Translations under genes and position numbers: made by a program | The notes under the pieces: generated by a model | Database searches by the model: none | What the model saw: only the letters and a program-made list of their open reading frames with translations | Told to the model about the DNA's origin: nothing | Shown: positions 46,532-55,599 of the stretch, one piece after another | How the letters are laid out: each line of letters opens with the position of its first letter | Numbering within the stretch: position 1 is the first letter of the stretch | Source of the DNA: Pararhizobium qamdonense | Lineage (GTDB): Bacteria; Pseudomonadota; Alphaproteobacteria; Rhizobiales; Rhizobiaceae | Assembly (NCBI RefSeq): GCF_029277445.1 | Contig: NZ_CP119566.1 | Location: 3,908,001 to 3,972,000, forward strand | Direction of reading: 5' to 3' | DNA length: 64,000 bases

Positions 46532-47989
46532 ATGCCCCCTACAGTTAACGTCAAATCCGTCACGAGCAATGTCGGTTGGAGCGTTTTATCCAAGACAAGC
46601 ACATTCGGGCTTAAGTTTGTCACGGTGCCTATTTTGGCCCGTATCCTCACCCCGGAAGAGTTCGGCGCCGTCGCCGTGGCGCTGACTGTTGTCCAGTTTC
46701 TGGCAATGATCGGCGGAGCCGGATTGACCTCGGCGCTGGTGATCCAGCGCGAGGAAGAGATGGAAACCGTCCATTCCGTGTTCTGGGCCAATCTTGCGAT
46801 TTCCTGTCTGATGGCGCTCGGCCTTTTCATCTGGGCGGACTTTTTCGCGGCGCTGCTCGGGGCTCCCGAAGCTGCCTACCTGTTGAAAATTATGAGCTTT
46901 CTCATTCCTCTCCAGCTGGGCGGCGACGTCGCCTATTCGCTGCTCGCGCGGCGGATGAACTTCAGCAAGGATGCGGTCTGGAGCATGATTTCCGAATCGC
47001 TCGGGGCGATCGTCGCCGTCGTCCTGGCGCTGTTTGGATGGGGCGTGTGGGCGTTGATGGCGCAGCTTTTCGTCTCGGCGCTGGTGCGGCTCTGCGGTCT
47101 TTACGCCGTCTCGCATTATATGCCGCGCTTCGTCTTCCACCCGAGGCGCGTCATCGGGCTCAGCCGGTTCAGCCTGGGCATGATGGGCTCGGAAGTCGCC
47201 AACTTCATCACCTTCCAGTCGCCGATGGTGATCATCTCGCGCTATCTCGGCCTTGCCGATGCCGGTGCCTATTCGGCCGCCAACCGTTTTGCCAGCATTC
47301 CCAATCAGGTGGTGCTATCGGCCGTCATGGGCGTGCTCTTTCCGGCTTTCAGCGGCATGATGGACGACAAGGAGCGCCGTTCGCAGGCGCTGATGTTCAG
47401 CACGCAGGTGACGACTGTGCTGCTTGCGCCGATGATGTTCGGGCTCTGGGCGCTGGCGGAACCGGCCATGCGCGTGCTTTTCGGTTCGCAATGGGCCTAT
47501 GCCTGGCCGGTGCTTGGACTTTTGGCGCTGTCGAAAGGCATTCTCACGCCTTGCAGCACCTTCATTCCCTATCTCAAGGGTGTCGGCCATGGCCGGGCGC
47601 TGTTCTGGTCGGCGATCATCCGCGCCATCGTCACCTGCGCCGCCGTCGCCTATGGCGCAAGCACGGGTTCGCTGATCGAGGCGATGATCTGGCTGTGCAT
47701 CGTCAACACCGTGACGCTGATCGGCTATTCCTGGGCCGTCTTCAAGGCGGATGGCACGCCATTCTTCAAGGGGTTGTATGTCAGCAGCCGGCCGATGCTG
47801 ATGGCTTTGGTGATGGCGCTCGCCGTTCGCTATCTGCTGGAGACATTCGGTTCGGTAATGCCGAACCCGGTCCTGCAGATCCTTGCCGGTGCTGCAATCG
47901 GCGGCGTGATCTATGGTCTGCTCGTGCTCATCTCCGAGCGCCCGCTTCTGGCGAAAATCTACCAGCTCGTCAAAAACCGGCGGGGATAA
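46532..47989 (+). CDS. exoT: Succinoglycan repeat-unit translocase ExoT
   Basis: The product is 485 aa from the ATG at 46532 (M-P-P-T-V-N-V-K-S-V-T-S-N), which has AGGA at 8 bases; 7 extra codons are possible. It is a Wzx/flippase-like membrane protein with about 12 helices. It starts the rightward exoTHKLAMONP arm. In S. meliloti, exoI and exoH follow; here exoH follows and no exoI is found. Confidence 0.93.
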   Translation: MPPTVNVKSVTSNVGWSVLSKTSTFGLKFVTVPILARILTPEEFGAVAVALTVVQFLAMIGGAGLTSALVIQREEEMETVHSVFWANLAISCLMALGLFIWADFFAALLGAPEAAYLLKIMSFLIPLQLGGDVAYSLLARRMNFSKDAVWSMISESLGAIVAVVLALFGWGVWALMAQLFVSALVRLCGLYAVSHYMPRFVFHPRRVIGLSRFSLGMMGSEVANFITFQSPMVIISRYLGLADAGAYSAANRFASIPNQVVLSAVMGVLFPAFSGMMDDKERRSQALMFSTQVTTVLLAPMMFGLWALAEPAMRVLFGSQWAYAWPVLGLLALSKGILTPCSTFIPYLKGVGHGRALFWSAIIRAIVTCAAVAYGASTGSLIEAMIWLCIVNTVTLIGYSWAVFKADGTPFFKGLYVSSRPMLMALVMALAVRYLLETFGSVMPNPVLQILAGAAIGGVIYGLLVLISERPLLAKIYQLVKNRRG

Positions 47990-48415
47990 GGCACGGCCAA
48001 AACACTCCGGCGCGAACATTGGAACATCATGCCGGATTGGTTGCACCTGCGCCTTATTTCGGAACAGGCACCTCTGGATGACGAGGATTTTGCAAACCTT
48101 GGCGTGTGGATTTGCCCATTTTCAAATCTAATTTTCAGGCTCCGCAAGCGCCAGCGCGGAATGTATATGAAGATATACTGATATTAGCCAACACCCTACC
48201 CTCGCGTCTTTTTACGGGCCCGCAGAGAAAAGCCGGACAGTTTTTATGGCCGGTTTTTCCTCTCCCAAAACGCGTGCATTGCAGCATTGCGATCAAATTT
48301 TCTGCTGCAGCGCCATATTTTTCGAGAGACACTGCCTTATCTTCGAGATGCAGGTTCAAGTCTGCTCTGGTTGAAACGCCGCTTCGGGGGGAGTGGCCCA
48401 ACAGGGGATGTCGTC
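47990..48415. other. exoT-exoH interval, no exoI
   Basis: About 430 bp separate exoT and the chosen exoH start. The frame of exoH is open back to 48287 but without a good ribosome site. No secreted nuclease-like exoI is present. A promoter for exoH is possible; no signal is claimed. Confidence 0.4.
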
Positions 48416-49567
48416 TTGGTTATCGACGCGAATATATCATCGCGGATCAATCTGATGCGCATCGTGCTCATCTCGGGAATTGTCTTCGTACACGTTCCTT
48501 TTGATCCGCAGACCAGCCCTTTTCTCGGTGCCAATGGCTTTATCGATTGGGTCAGGGTCTTTCTCGGCGACAGCCTTTTCAGGGTTGGCGTGCCGTGCCT
48601 CAGCGCGATTTCCGGCTATCTGATGTTCCGCCGCGGGCTCGACGCCTTCGACTACGGCAAGACCCTGCGCTCCAAGGCCCGCACCGTGCTGTTGCCTTTC
48701 CTGATCTGGAACCTGTCCTTTCTGGCACTGGTTCTTGTAGCCCAGAAAGGCGGCATCGGCTTTGGCTATCTCCCCGATGCTCTGAATGCGAACCCACGCG
48801 ACCTAGCAACGCTGGCTTTCGCCATCGAGGGCCTGCCGATCAATGTTCCGCTCTATTTCCTGCGCGATCTGCTCTTGTGCATCCTGCTGGCGCCGGTTCT
48901 CGGCATCCTGATCAAGCGATATCCGCTGGTCGTCCTTTCGCTCTTTTTCGCCTATGCGGTTCTGCCGGTGCCCAGCGGCATCTTCCTGAAGAAATCGATC
49001 CTGTTCGGCTTCAGCTTCGGCATCTATGTCAGCCTCCACCAGATCGATATCCGCGCGCTCGACCGGCATGCTGTCTTGATATCCGCGCTGTTTCTGGCGG
49101 TGACCATCCTTCTGGCGACAGCGCTCTACTATACCGGACCGGACTATCCCGTCTGGATCGACATGCTACGCAGCCTGACGGCGATTGGCGGCATCATCGG
49201 ATCCTGGGCGCTTTCAGCGATCCTGATCCGATCGTGGCTCGCCGAGCGGCTCTCCCGGTCGGAGGGCCTGAGCTTCTTCATATTCTGCGCCCATTATCCA
49301 CTGCTGATCGCGTTCTGGATGATCTGGAACCGCAGCGCCCATCCCGGCCTTTATCCGCTGTTCTACTTCGCGACGCCGGTTCTCGCTCTTCTCATCCTGG
49401 TCGCCTTGCACAAGGGCGCCAGGCACCTGGTGCCCGGGCTGCATGCGGTTTTGACCGGCAGCCGGGCGGGCCGTTCGCGCGTCGTAGAAAAGCATGCGCC
49501 GGACAAAGGCGCTCATCAAAAGGGCTGGTCAGACACCTATTCCCCAAAGGAAAAAGCGACACGATGA
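48416..49567 (+). CDS. exoH: Succinoglycan succinyltransferase ExoH
   Basis: The product is 383 aa from the TTG at 48416, which has AGGGGA seven bases upstream and gives M-V-I-D-A-N-I-S-S-R-I-N-L-M-R-I. An ATG at 48287 would give 426 aa. It is an acyltransferase-3 membrane protein with about ten helices and N-terminal F-V-H-V-P-F-D. ExoH adds succinate, without which Sinorhizobium succinoglycan is symbiotically inactive. It overlaps exoK by 4 bp. Confidence 0.85.
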   Translation: MVIDANISSRINLMRIVLISGIVFVHVPFDPQTSPFLGANGFIDWVRVFLGDSLFRVGVPCLSAISGYLMFRRGLDAFDYGKTLRSKARTVLLPFLIWNLSFLALVLVAQKGGIGFGYLPDALNANPRDLATLAFAIEGLPINVPLYFLRDLLLCILLAPVLGILIKRYPLVVLSLFFAYAVLPVPSGIFLKKSILFGFSFGIYVSLHQIDIRALDRHAVLISALFLAVTILLATALYYTGPDYPVWIDMLRSLTAIGGIIGSWALSAILIRSWLAERLSRSEGLSFFIFCAHYPLLIAFWMIWNRSAHPGLYPLFYFATPVLALLILVALHKGARHLVPGLHAVLTGSRAGRSRVVEKHAPDKGAHQKGWSDTYSPKEKATR

Positions 49568-50346
49568 CCCAATCGATCTCAAAAACCCTCCTCGTCCTTT
49601 CGGCCGTTTCCGCAGCGTTCTGCGCACCGGCTTTGGCGCAAGGCGCCAAGAACGGCACATCCTTCGTCGATAACTTCGACAGGATCGATCGCAAGACCTG
49701 GTACATTTCCGACGGCTGGGACAATGGCGCGCATCAGAACTGCACCTGGTCGAAAGACCAGGTCAAGGTTGAAAACGGCGTGCTCGAACTCACCTTCGAA
49801 CAGCGCAAGGCGGGCAAGAGAGATTACGCCTGTGGCGAGATCCAGACCCGCAAACGCTTCAGCTACGGAACCTATGAGGCCCGCATCAAGACGGCGGATG
49901 GCTCCGGGCTGAACTCGGCCTTCTTCACCTATATCGGCCCGACCGACAAGAAACCGCATGACGAAATCGATTTCGAGGTGCTGGGCAAGGATTCGGGCAA
50001 AGTTCAGGTCAACCAGTATATTTCCGCCAAGGGTGGAAACGAGAAGCTCGTCGATGTCGAAGGCGGCGCCAATACCGATTTCAACGACTACGCCTTCGTC
50101 TGGGAAAAGGACCGGCTGCGCTACTACCTGAACGGCACGCTGGTGCAGGAGGTGGCCGATCCCTCGAAAATCCCAGCCAACGACCAGAAAATCTTCTTCA
50201 GCCTCTGGGGAACCGACACTCTGAGCAGCTGGATGGGCAAGTTCGACTACCAGGCTCCGGCAAAAATGCAGATCGACCGCGTCGCCTACACCGCACCCGG
50301 CGATAAATGCCAGTTTCCGGACTCCATTACCTGCACGCTCAACTGA
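49564..50346 (+). CDS. exoK: Secreted succinoglycan endoglycanase ExoK
   Basis: The product is 260 aa from the ATG at 49564, overlapping the exoH stop (ATGA). It has a signal peptide (L-L-V-L-S-A-V-S-A-A-F-C-A-P-A-L-A). It belongs to glycoside hydrolase family 16 with the catalytic E134-I-D-F-E138. It trims nascent succinoglycan to low-molecular-weight forms. Four cysteines near both ends could form disulfides. Confidence 0.96.
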   Translation: MTQSISKTLLVLSAVSAAFCAPALAQGAKNGTSFVDNFDRIDRKTWYISDGWDNGAHQNCTWSKDQVKVENGVLELTFEQRKAGKRDYACGEIQTRKRFSYGTYEARIKTADGSGLNSAFFTYIGPTDKKPHDEIDFEVLGKDSGKVQVNQYISAKGGNEKLVDVEGGANTDFNDYAFVWEKDRLRYYLNGTLVQEVADPSKIPANDQKIFFSLWGTDTLSSWMGKFDYQAPAKMQIDRVAYTAPGDKCQFPDSITCTLN

Positions 50347-50434
50347 AGTTGTTCGCATTCGCAGCAAGCATGTTGCGATGCACAAAAAACTAAATTAGGC
50401 TTGGCGAAAGCTGGGCGGAAAACGGGAAGTTTTC

Positions 50435-51634
50435 ATGCTGGACGTCTTATACCTGGCCCATGATGTGGCAGACCCTGCCATCAGGCGTAGAACCCTGATG
50501 CTGGAAGCGGGCGGCGCCAATGTCACGGTCGCAGGCTTCCGGCGTGGCGCTGATACGCCCCTTACCGACGGCGTTCTGGAGCTTGGCGTGACCAGCGATG
50601 GCCGTTTCGGCCAGCGGATTGCTGCGGTCAGCAAGGCGGCGATGGCGCTTGGAGCCAAGCTTCGCGGTGTCCGGAAACCCGGCATCATCATGGCCCGGAA
50701 CCTCGAAATGCTGGCGCTGGCAAACAGGGCCAATGCGATTTTCGGCGGCGACGTGCCGATCGTTTATGAATGCCTTGATATCCACCGGCTTCTGCTGCGT
50801 CAGGATATCGCCGGACGGGCGCTGCGGGCTGCCGAGCATTATCTCGGACGCAATGTCAGCCTGCTGATCACCAGCTCGCCCGCCTTCATCGACAATTATT
50901 TCCGGCCGCTGTCGCGCCTCAAAGCCCCGGTCATGCTGCTCGAAAACCAGGTGATCGACCTGGAAGATGCCGCCGCCATGCAGACTGCGCGGCCGCGCCC
51001 GCCGCAGCCCGGCGAGCCTTGGAAGATCGGCTGGTTCGGTGCCCTGCGCTGCCGCAAATCCTTGAAACTGCTGTCAGACTTCACGCGCGCGATGGATGGA
51101 ACGTTCGAAGTGGTGCTGCGCGGCCGCCCGGCCTATTCGGAATTCGACGATTTCGACGGGTTTGTGGAAAACGAGCCGTTCATGCGCTTTCACGGCGCCT
51201 ACAAAAATCCCGAGGACCTTGCCCGGATTTACGACGATGTCCAGTTTTCCTGGGGCATCGACTTTTTCGAGGAAGGCTTGAACTCCAGCTGGCTGCTGCC
51301 GAACCGGCTCTATGAGGGATGCCGTTACAATGCCGTCCCGATTGCCATGCAGGGCACGGAGACGGCGCGATTCATCCATGCAAAGAACATCGGTCTCGTG
51401 CTCGAGCGGGCAGACAGTGCTGCTCTTGCCGATCTGTTTTCCGGCATGACGCGGGAACGCTATTTTGCCGAATTCGGCAAGGTCGCAGCCACCGGCACGT
51501 CCACTTGGGTTTTCGACCGGGCCGATTGCCAGCGGCTGGTGAACCGGCTTGCGGCGTTGCGCGCCAGCGATGCCCACGCCGCGCCTATCCCCGAACTTTC
51601 CCAAACGCACAGCAACAAGGGTGGACTGCTATGA
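50435..51634 (+). CDS. exoL: Succinoglycan glycosyltransferase ExoL
   Basis: The 399-aa product (ExoL of S. meliloti is about 400) adds the third sugar. It is a GT4-like soluble enzyme with G-W-F-G-A-L-R-C-R-K-S-L-K-L-L and N-R-L-Y-E-G-C-R-Y-N-A-V-P-I-A near the donor site. It overlaps exoA by 4 bp. The role is from order and length. Confidence 0.9.
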   Translation: MLDVLYLAHDVADPAIRRRTLMLEAGGANVTVAGFRRGADTPLTDGVLELGVTSDGRFGQRIAAVSKAAMALGAKLRGVRKPGIIMARNLEMLALANRANAIFGGDVPIVYECLDIHRLLLRQDIAGRALRAAEHYLGRNVSLLITSSPAFIDNYFRPLSRLKAPVMLLENQVIDLEDAAAMQTARPRPPQPGEPWKIGWFGALRCRKSLKLLSDFTRAMDGTFEVVLRGRPAYSEFDDFDGFVENEPFMRFHGAYKNPEDLARIYDDVQFSWGIDFFEEGLNSSWLLPNRLYEGCRYNAVPIAMQGTETARFIHAKNIGLVLERADSAALADLFSGMTRERYFAEFGKVAATGTSTWVFDRADCQRLVNRLAALRASDAHAAPIPELSQTHSNKGGLL

Positions 51635-52629
51635 ACACCGATGATTTCAAGCATGCCCGCAGCCTGATTGTCATTCCCTGCCTGAACGAGGCCAAATATA
51701 TCGAAGCCCTGATCATCAAGCTGGGCGGCGCGATGCGCGATCTCAGTGCCGATCTGGTCGTGGTCGATGGCGGCAGCACCGATGGCACGCGCGAGATCGT
51801 CGAGCGGATCGCCACCGTCAATCCGAAAGTGCGGTTGCTCGACAATCCGAAGAGGATTCAGAGCGCCGCCGTCAATCTGGCGGTCGGAACGCTCGGCGCT
51901 GACTATGAATACATGATCCGCATCGATGCGCATGGCGAATATCCCGACGACTATTGCCAGCGCCTGATGGAAGACGCCATCGCGACCGGTGCGGATTCGA
52001 TTGTGGTCGCCATGCAGACCGTTGGTTTCAGCACGTTCCAGAAAGCCACGGCCTATGCGCAGAATTCCAAGCTTGGCAATGGCGGCTCCAAGCATCGCAC
52101 GGGCTCCGCCGGCCATTGGGCCGATCACGGCCATCATGCGCTGATGCGGATTGCCGCGTTTCAGGCGGTCGGCGGCTATGACGAGATGTTCAGCCATAAC
52201 GAGGACGCCGAGTTCGACTACCGTCTCAACAAGGCCGGCTACCGGATCTGGATGACCGACAAGACCAGCATGATCTACTATCCGCGCAGCACCGCGCGCA
52301 CGCTTTTCCGACAGTATTTCGGCTATGGCCGCGGCCGGGCGAAAAACTTCCTGAAACATCGCGCCATGCCGAGCATTCGCCAGATGCTGCCGCTTGCCGT
52401 CGTTCCGGTCGCCGTGGGGGCGCTTCTTGCGATCGTCAGCTGGGCCGCAGTCATCCCTTTCGGCGTTTGGGCCATCGCCTGCCTTGGCTACGGCGTGTGG
52501 ATGGCGGTGGGGGAAAAGAACCCTTACGGACCGCTGGCTGCCGTCTCTGCCATGGTGATGCATTTTGCCTGGTCGGCCGGCTTCTGGCGCGAACTGCTCG
52601 ATTTCCGTAACCGCCGGGCTGCCTCATGA
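51631..52629 (+). CDS. exoA: Succinoglycan glucosyltransferase ExoA
   Basis: The product is 332 aa from the ATG at 51631. It is a family 2 glycosyltransferase (L-I-V-I-P-C-L-N-E, L-V-V-V-D-G-G-S-T-D-G-T, M-I-R-I-D-A-H-G-E-Y) with C-terminal membrane helices (about 260-320). ExoA adds the second sugar, the first glucose, to the lipid-linked galactose. Confidence 0.93.
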   Translation: MNTDDFKHARSLIVIPCLNEAKYIEALIIKLGGAMRDLSADLVVVDGGSTDGTREIVERIATVNPKVRLLDNPKRIQSAAVNLAVGTLGADYEYMIRIDAHGEYPDDYCQRLMEDAIATGADSIVVAMQTVGFSTFQKATAYAQNSKLGNGGSKHRTGSAGHWADHGHHALMRIAAFQAVGGYDEMFSHNEDAEFDYRLNKAGYRIWMTDKTSMIYYPRSTARTLFRQYFGYGRGRAKNFLKHRAMPSIRQMLPLAVVPVAVGALLAIVSWAAVIPFGVWAIACLGYGVWMAVGEKNPYGPLAAVSAMVMHFAWSAGFWRELLDFRNRRAAS

Positions 52630-53561
52630 GGACTGGCATGGATCGCATCCGTATCGATATCGGCGTCTGCACCTACCGGCGCCCGGAGCTGGAACAGACG
52701 CTGCGCTCGCTGGCAAAGCTGAACGTTCCCGGCAATGTGGATATCCGCATCATCGTTGCCGATAATGACGACACCCCGAGCGCCAAAGGCTGCGTGGACA
52801 GTCTGCGCGCTTCCGTGCCGCACCGCATCGTCTACGTGCATTGCCCATCGTCCAATATCTCGATTGCCCGCAATGCCTGCCTCGACAATGCCACGGGAGA
52901 TTTCCTGGCCTTTATCGACGATGACGAGACGGCGAGCGAGGACTGGATCACTGAGCTGATCGGGACGGCGCAGGCGACCGCTGCCGATGCGGTGCTCGGC
53001 CCGGTCAAGGCGATCTATGCACGCGAGGCGCCGGGCTGGATGCAGCGTGGTGACTTTCACTCGACATTCCCCGTCTGGGTCGGCGAGCGGATAATCACCG
53101 GCTATACCTGCAATGTGCTTCTGCGGCTGGCCGCTCCTTCGCTGGCCGGGCGCCGCTTCAGTCTGGCGCTTGGCCGCAGTGGCGGCGAGGACACCGAGTT
53201 CTTTACCCATATGCACCGGATGGGCGGACAGATTGCCTATGCGCCGCAGGCCTGGGCCGAAGAGCCGGTGCCGGCCAAACGCGCCGACTTTTCCTGGCTT
53301 GCCAAGCGCAAGTTCCGGTTCGGCCAGACCCATGGCCGGTTGCTGGATGCAGGGACTGGTATTGCCGGCAAGATCCGCCCGCTCACGCTCGCTGCAGCCA
53401 AATGTGGCGTCTGTGCGCTGGCCGCCGCCCTCTTCTTTTTTTCGCCCGTTCGCCGCAACCGCCATTTCCTGCGCGCGTGCCTGCATGCCGGCGCCGTCGT
53501 CGGGCTCCTCGGCATCCGGGAGATCGAGCAGTATGGCGCAGCTAAGGCAAGGACGTCCTGA
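52626..53561 (+). CDS. exoM: Succinoglycan glucosyltransferase ExoM
   Basis: The 311-aa product is a family 2 enzyme with I-D-I-G-V-C-T-Y-R-R-P-E-L, D-I-R-I-I-V-A-D-N-D-D-T-P and F-I-D-D-D-E. One C-terminal membrane segment lies near 270. ExoM adds the fourth sugar. The start overlaps exoA (ATGA); an ATG four codons later is also possible. The stop overlaps exoO by one base. Confidence 0.92.
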   Translation: MRTGMDRIRIDIGVCTYRRPELEQTLRSLAKLNVPGNVDIRIIVADNDDTPSAKGCVDSLRASVPHRIVYVHCPSSNISIARNACLDNATGDFLAFIDDDETASEDWITELIGTAQATAADAVLGPVKAIYAREAPGWMQRGDFHSTFPVWVGERIITGYTCNVLLRLAAPSLAGRRFSLALGRSGGEDTEFFTHMHRMGGQIAYAPQAWAEEPVPAKRADFSWLAKRKFRFGQTHGRLLDAGTGIAGKIRPLTLAAAKCGVCALAAALFFFSPVRRNRHFLRACLHAGAVVGLLGIREIEQYGAAKARTS

Positions 53562-54580
53562 TGCAACAGCAGCAACCACAGGCAACGTTCATCATCGCGG
53601 CGTTCAAGGCGCAGGACACGATCGAGCGCGCCATTGACAGCGCGCTTGCCCAGACCGGCGTCAATGTCGAGATTATCGTCATCGACGACTGCTCGCCGGA
53701 TGACACCGCCTCGATCGTCGATGCCTATACCGATCCACGCGTCAGGCTGATCCGGCTCGACAAGAACCGTGGCCCCGGTGGGGCGCGCAATGCCGGGCTT
53801 GCGGCTGCGCGCGGCGACTGGATCGTCATTCTGGATTCCGACGATGCGGTATCACCGGATCGCACGGCGCGGATGATCGCGCGGGCGAAAGCCTCGAACG
53901 CGCAGATCGTCGTCGATAATGTCGATGTCGTGCCGCTGGACGGGCCGGTCAGGCGGATGTTTGACGCGGCGCATCTGGCAGCGCTTGAAACGCTGACGCT
54001 TCCAGCCTTCATCGGCTCCAACGTGCTGTTCAAGTCCGAGCACAATTACGGCTATATGAAGCCGGTCTTCGAGCGCCGCCTGCTTGAGGAGCATGGGCTG
54101 CGCTTCGACGAAAGCCTGCCGATCGGCGAGGACTACCTGCTTTTGGCTTCGGCCCTGGCGAAGGGCGGGCGCTGCGCCGTCGATCCTGCCGCCGGTTATA
54201 CCTATTACATCCGCAGCGGATCGATCTCGCGCGTGCTGAAGCTGCATCAGGTCGATGCAATGCTGGCTGCGGACGCCGCATTCCTGAAGAATAACCGGTT
54301 GGATGCGGCATCGATCGCGGCACAGAGCGAGCGTCACCGCAGCATGGAAGATGCGCGCGCCTTCATCATCCTGGTCGATCAGATCAAGGCAGGCTCCCTG
54401 TCCGGCGCGGTGAAGACCGCGTGGAAGAATCCGGCGGCAGTCCGGCATCTGCGCATGCCCATTGCCGTCAGACTGCGGCGCCTGATCGCGCCGTTCACTG
54501 TTATTCAGCCTTTTGGTTCCCCGCCGAAAAGGATGAATGGAACCACCCCGGGCAATCGCCCGCACAAGAGCAAAGGATAG
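53561..54580 (+). CDS. exoO: Succinoglycan glucosyltransferase ExoO
   Basis: The 339-aa family 2 glycosyltransferase contains [27 protein letters not shown] and V-I-L-D-S-D-D-A-V. It adds the fifth sugar (beta-1,6-glucose side-chain start). It is translationally coupled to exoM (TGATG). Confidence 0.92.
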   Translation: MQQQQPQATFIIAAFKAQDTIERAIDSALAQTGVNVEIIVIDDCSPDDTASIVDAYTDPRVRLIRLDKNRGPGGARNAGLAAARGDWIVILDSDDAVSPDRTARMIARAKASNAQIVVDNVDVVPLDGPVRRMFDAAHLAALETLTLPAFIGSNVLFKSEHNYGYMKPVFERRLLEEHGLRFDESLPIGEDYLLLASALAKGGRCAVDPAAGYTYYIRSGSISRVLKLHQVDAMLAADAAFLKNNRLDAASIAAQSERHRSMEDARAFIILVDQIKAGSLSGAVKTAWKNPAAVRHLRMPIAVRLRRLIAPFTVIQPFGSPPKRMNGTTPGNRPHKSKG

Positions 54581-54584
54581 TTCT

Positions 54585-55490
54585 ATGGCTCCTATCAGAC
54601 CCGTTCGCAAAGCCGTTATTCCCGTCGCCGGCAACGGCACGCGGTTTCTGCCCGCGACCAAGGCCATGCCGAAGGAAATGCTGACCATCGTCGATAGACC
54701 GGTCGTGCAATATGCCGTCGAGGAAGCCATGCAGGCCGGCATCGAGCATATCGTCTTCGTCACCGGCCGTAACAAGCAGGCGATCGAAGACCATTTCGAC
54801 GATGTGCCGGAGTTGATCTCGTCCTTGACGCGCTCGGGCAAGGATGCCCAGCTTTCGGAACTCGCGCGCATGCTGCCGACCGCAGGCTCCGTCAGCTTCA
54901 CCCGCCAGCAGGCGCCGCTTGGCCTTGGCCACGCGGTCTGGTGCGCCCGCGACCTGATCGGCGACGAGCCGTTTGCGCTGCTTTTGCCCGACATGATCTC
55001 CTACGGCGCGCGCGGCTGCATGGCCGGTCTGACGGACCTCTATAACGATGTCGGCGGCAATGTCGTCGCCGTCGAACAATGCGCCATCGAGGACACGCCG
55101 AAATACGGCATCGTCGGCATGGGCGAGAAAACCCGGCACGGGTTCGAAGTGACCGCGATGGTGGAAAAGCCGCCGGTTGCCGAGGCACCGTCCACCTTTT
55201 ATCTCAACGGCCGCTATATCCTTCAGCCGGAAATCTTCTCGATTTTGGCGCATCAGCAGCGCGGCGCCGGCAACGAGATCCAGCTGACCGACGGCATGCT
55301 GCGCCTGTCGGCCGACCAGCCGTTCCACGCGCATCCCTATGAAGGCCGGACCTTTGATTGCGGCTCCAAGCAGGGCTTTATCGAGGCTAACGTCGCCTTC
55401 GCGCTGGCGCGGGCCGATATCGGCAATCTCGTGTTCGAGTCCGTTCGCGAGATGGTTCTGTCGCACGAGCAGGCCATGCGGGCTGCCTGA
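54585..55490 (+). CDS. exoN: UTP-glucose-1-phosphate uridylyltransferase ExoN
   Basis: The product is 301 aa from the ATG at 54585 ([26 protein letters not shown]); 16 more codons are open upstream within exoO and rejected. It makes UDP-glucose, the donor for most succinoglycan sugars. Further motifs are K-E-M-L and K-Y-G-I-V-G. AAAGGA precedes the start. Confidence 0.96.
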   Translation: MAPIRPVRKAVIPVAGNGTRFLPATKAMPKEMLTIVDRPVVQYAVEEAMQAGIEHIVFVTGRNKQAIEDHFDDVPELISSLTRSGKDAQLSELARMLPTAGSVSFTRQQAPLGLGHAVWCARDLIGDEPFALLLPDMISYGARGCMAGLTDLYNDVGGNVVAVEQCAIEDTPKYGIVGMGEKTRHGFEVTAMVEKPPVAEAPSTFYLNGRYILQPEIFSILAHQQRGAGNEIQLTDGMLRLSADQPFHAHPYEGRTFDCGSKQGFIEANVAFALARADIGNLVFESVREMVLSHEQAMRAA

Positions 55491-55529
55491 AAATCCTAGC
55501 TTCTCAACGGCTTGATGCCGCCGAAAAAT

Positions 55530-55566
55530 CCGGTCTCACCCCTGCCGCCTTTTGGGGTGAGAACCG
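55530..55566 (+). terminator. Strong hairpin between exoN and exoP
   Basis: CCGGT-CTCACCCC (55530-55542) pairs with GGGGTGAG-AACCGG (55554-55566) with one bulged A and an 11-base loop. No T-tract follows. It could be an attenuator or a stabiliser before exoP. Confidence 0.55.
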
Positions 55567-55599
55567 GCCACACACATAGACCTGGAGACCAGACGGCCC

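Noticed and set aside
48547..49563. Long frame running through exoH into exoK
   Set aside because: The upstream 339 codons are an alternate frame of exoH; ExoK starts at the signal peptide at 49564.
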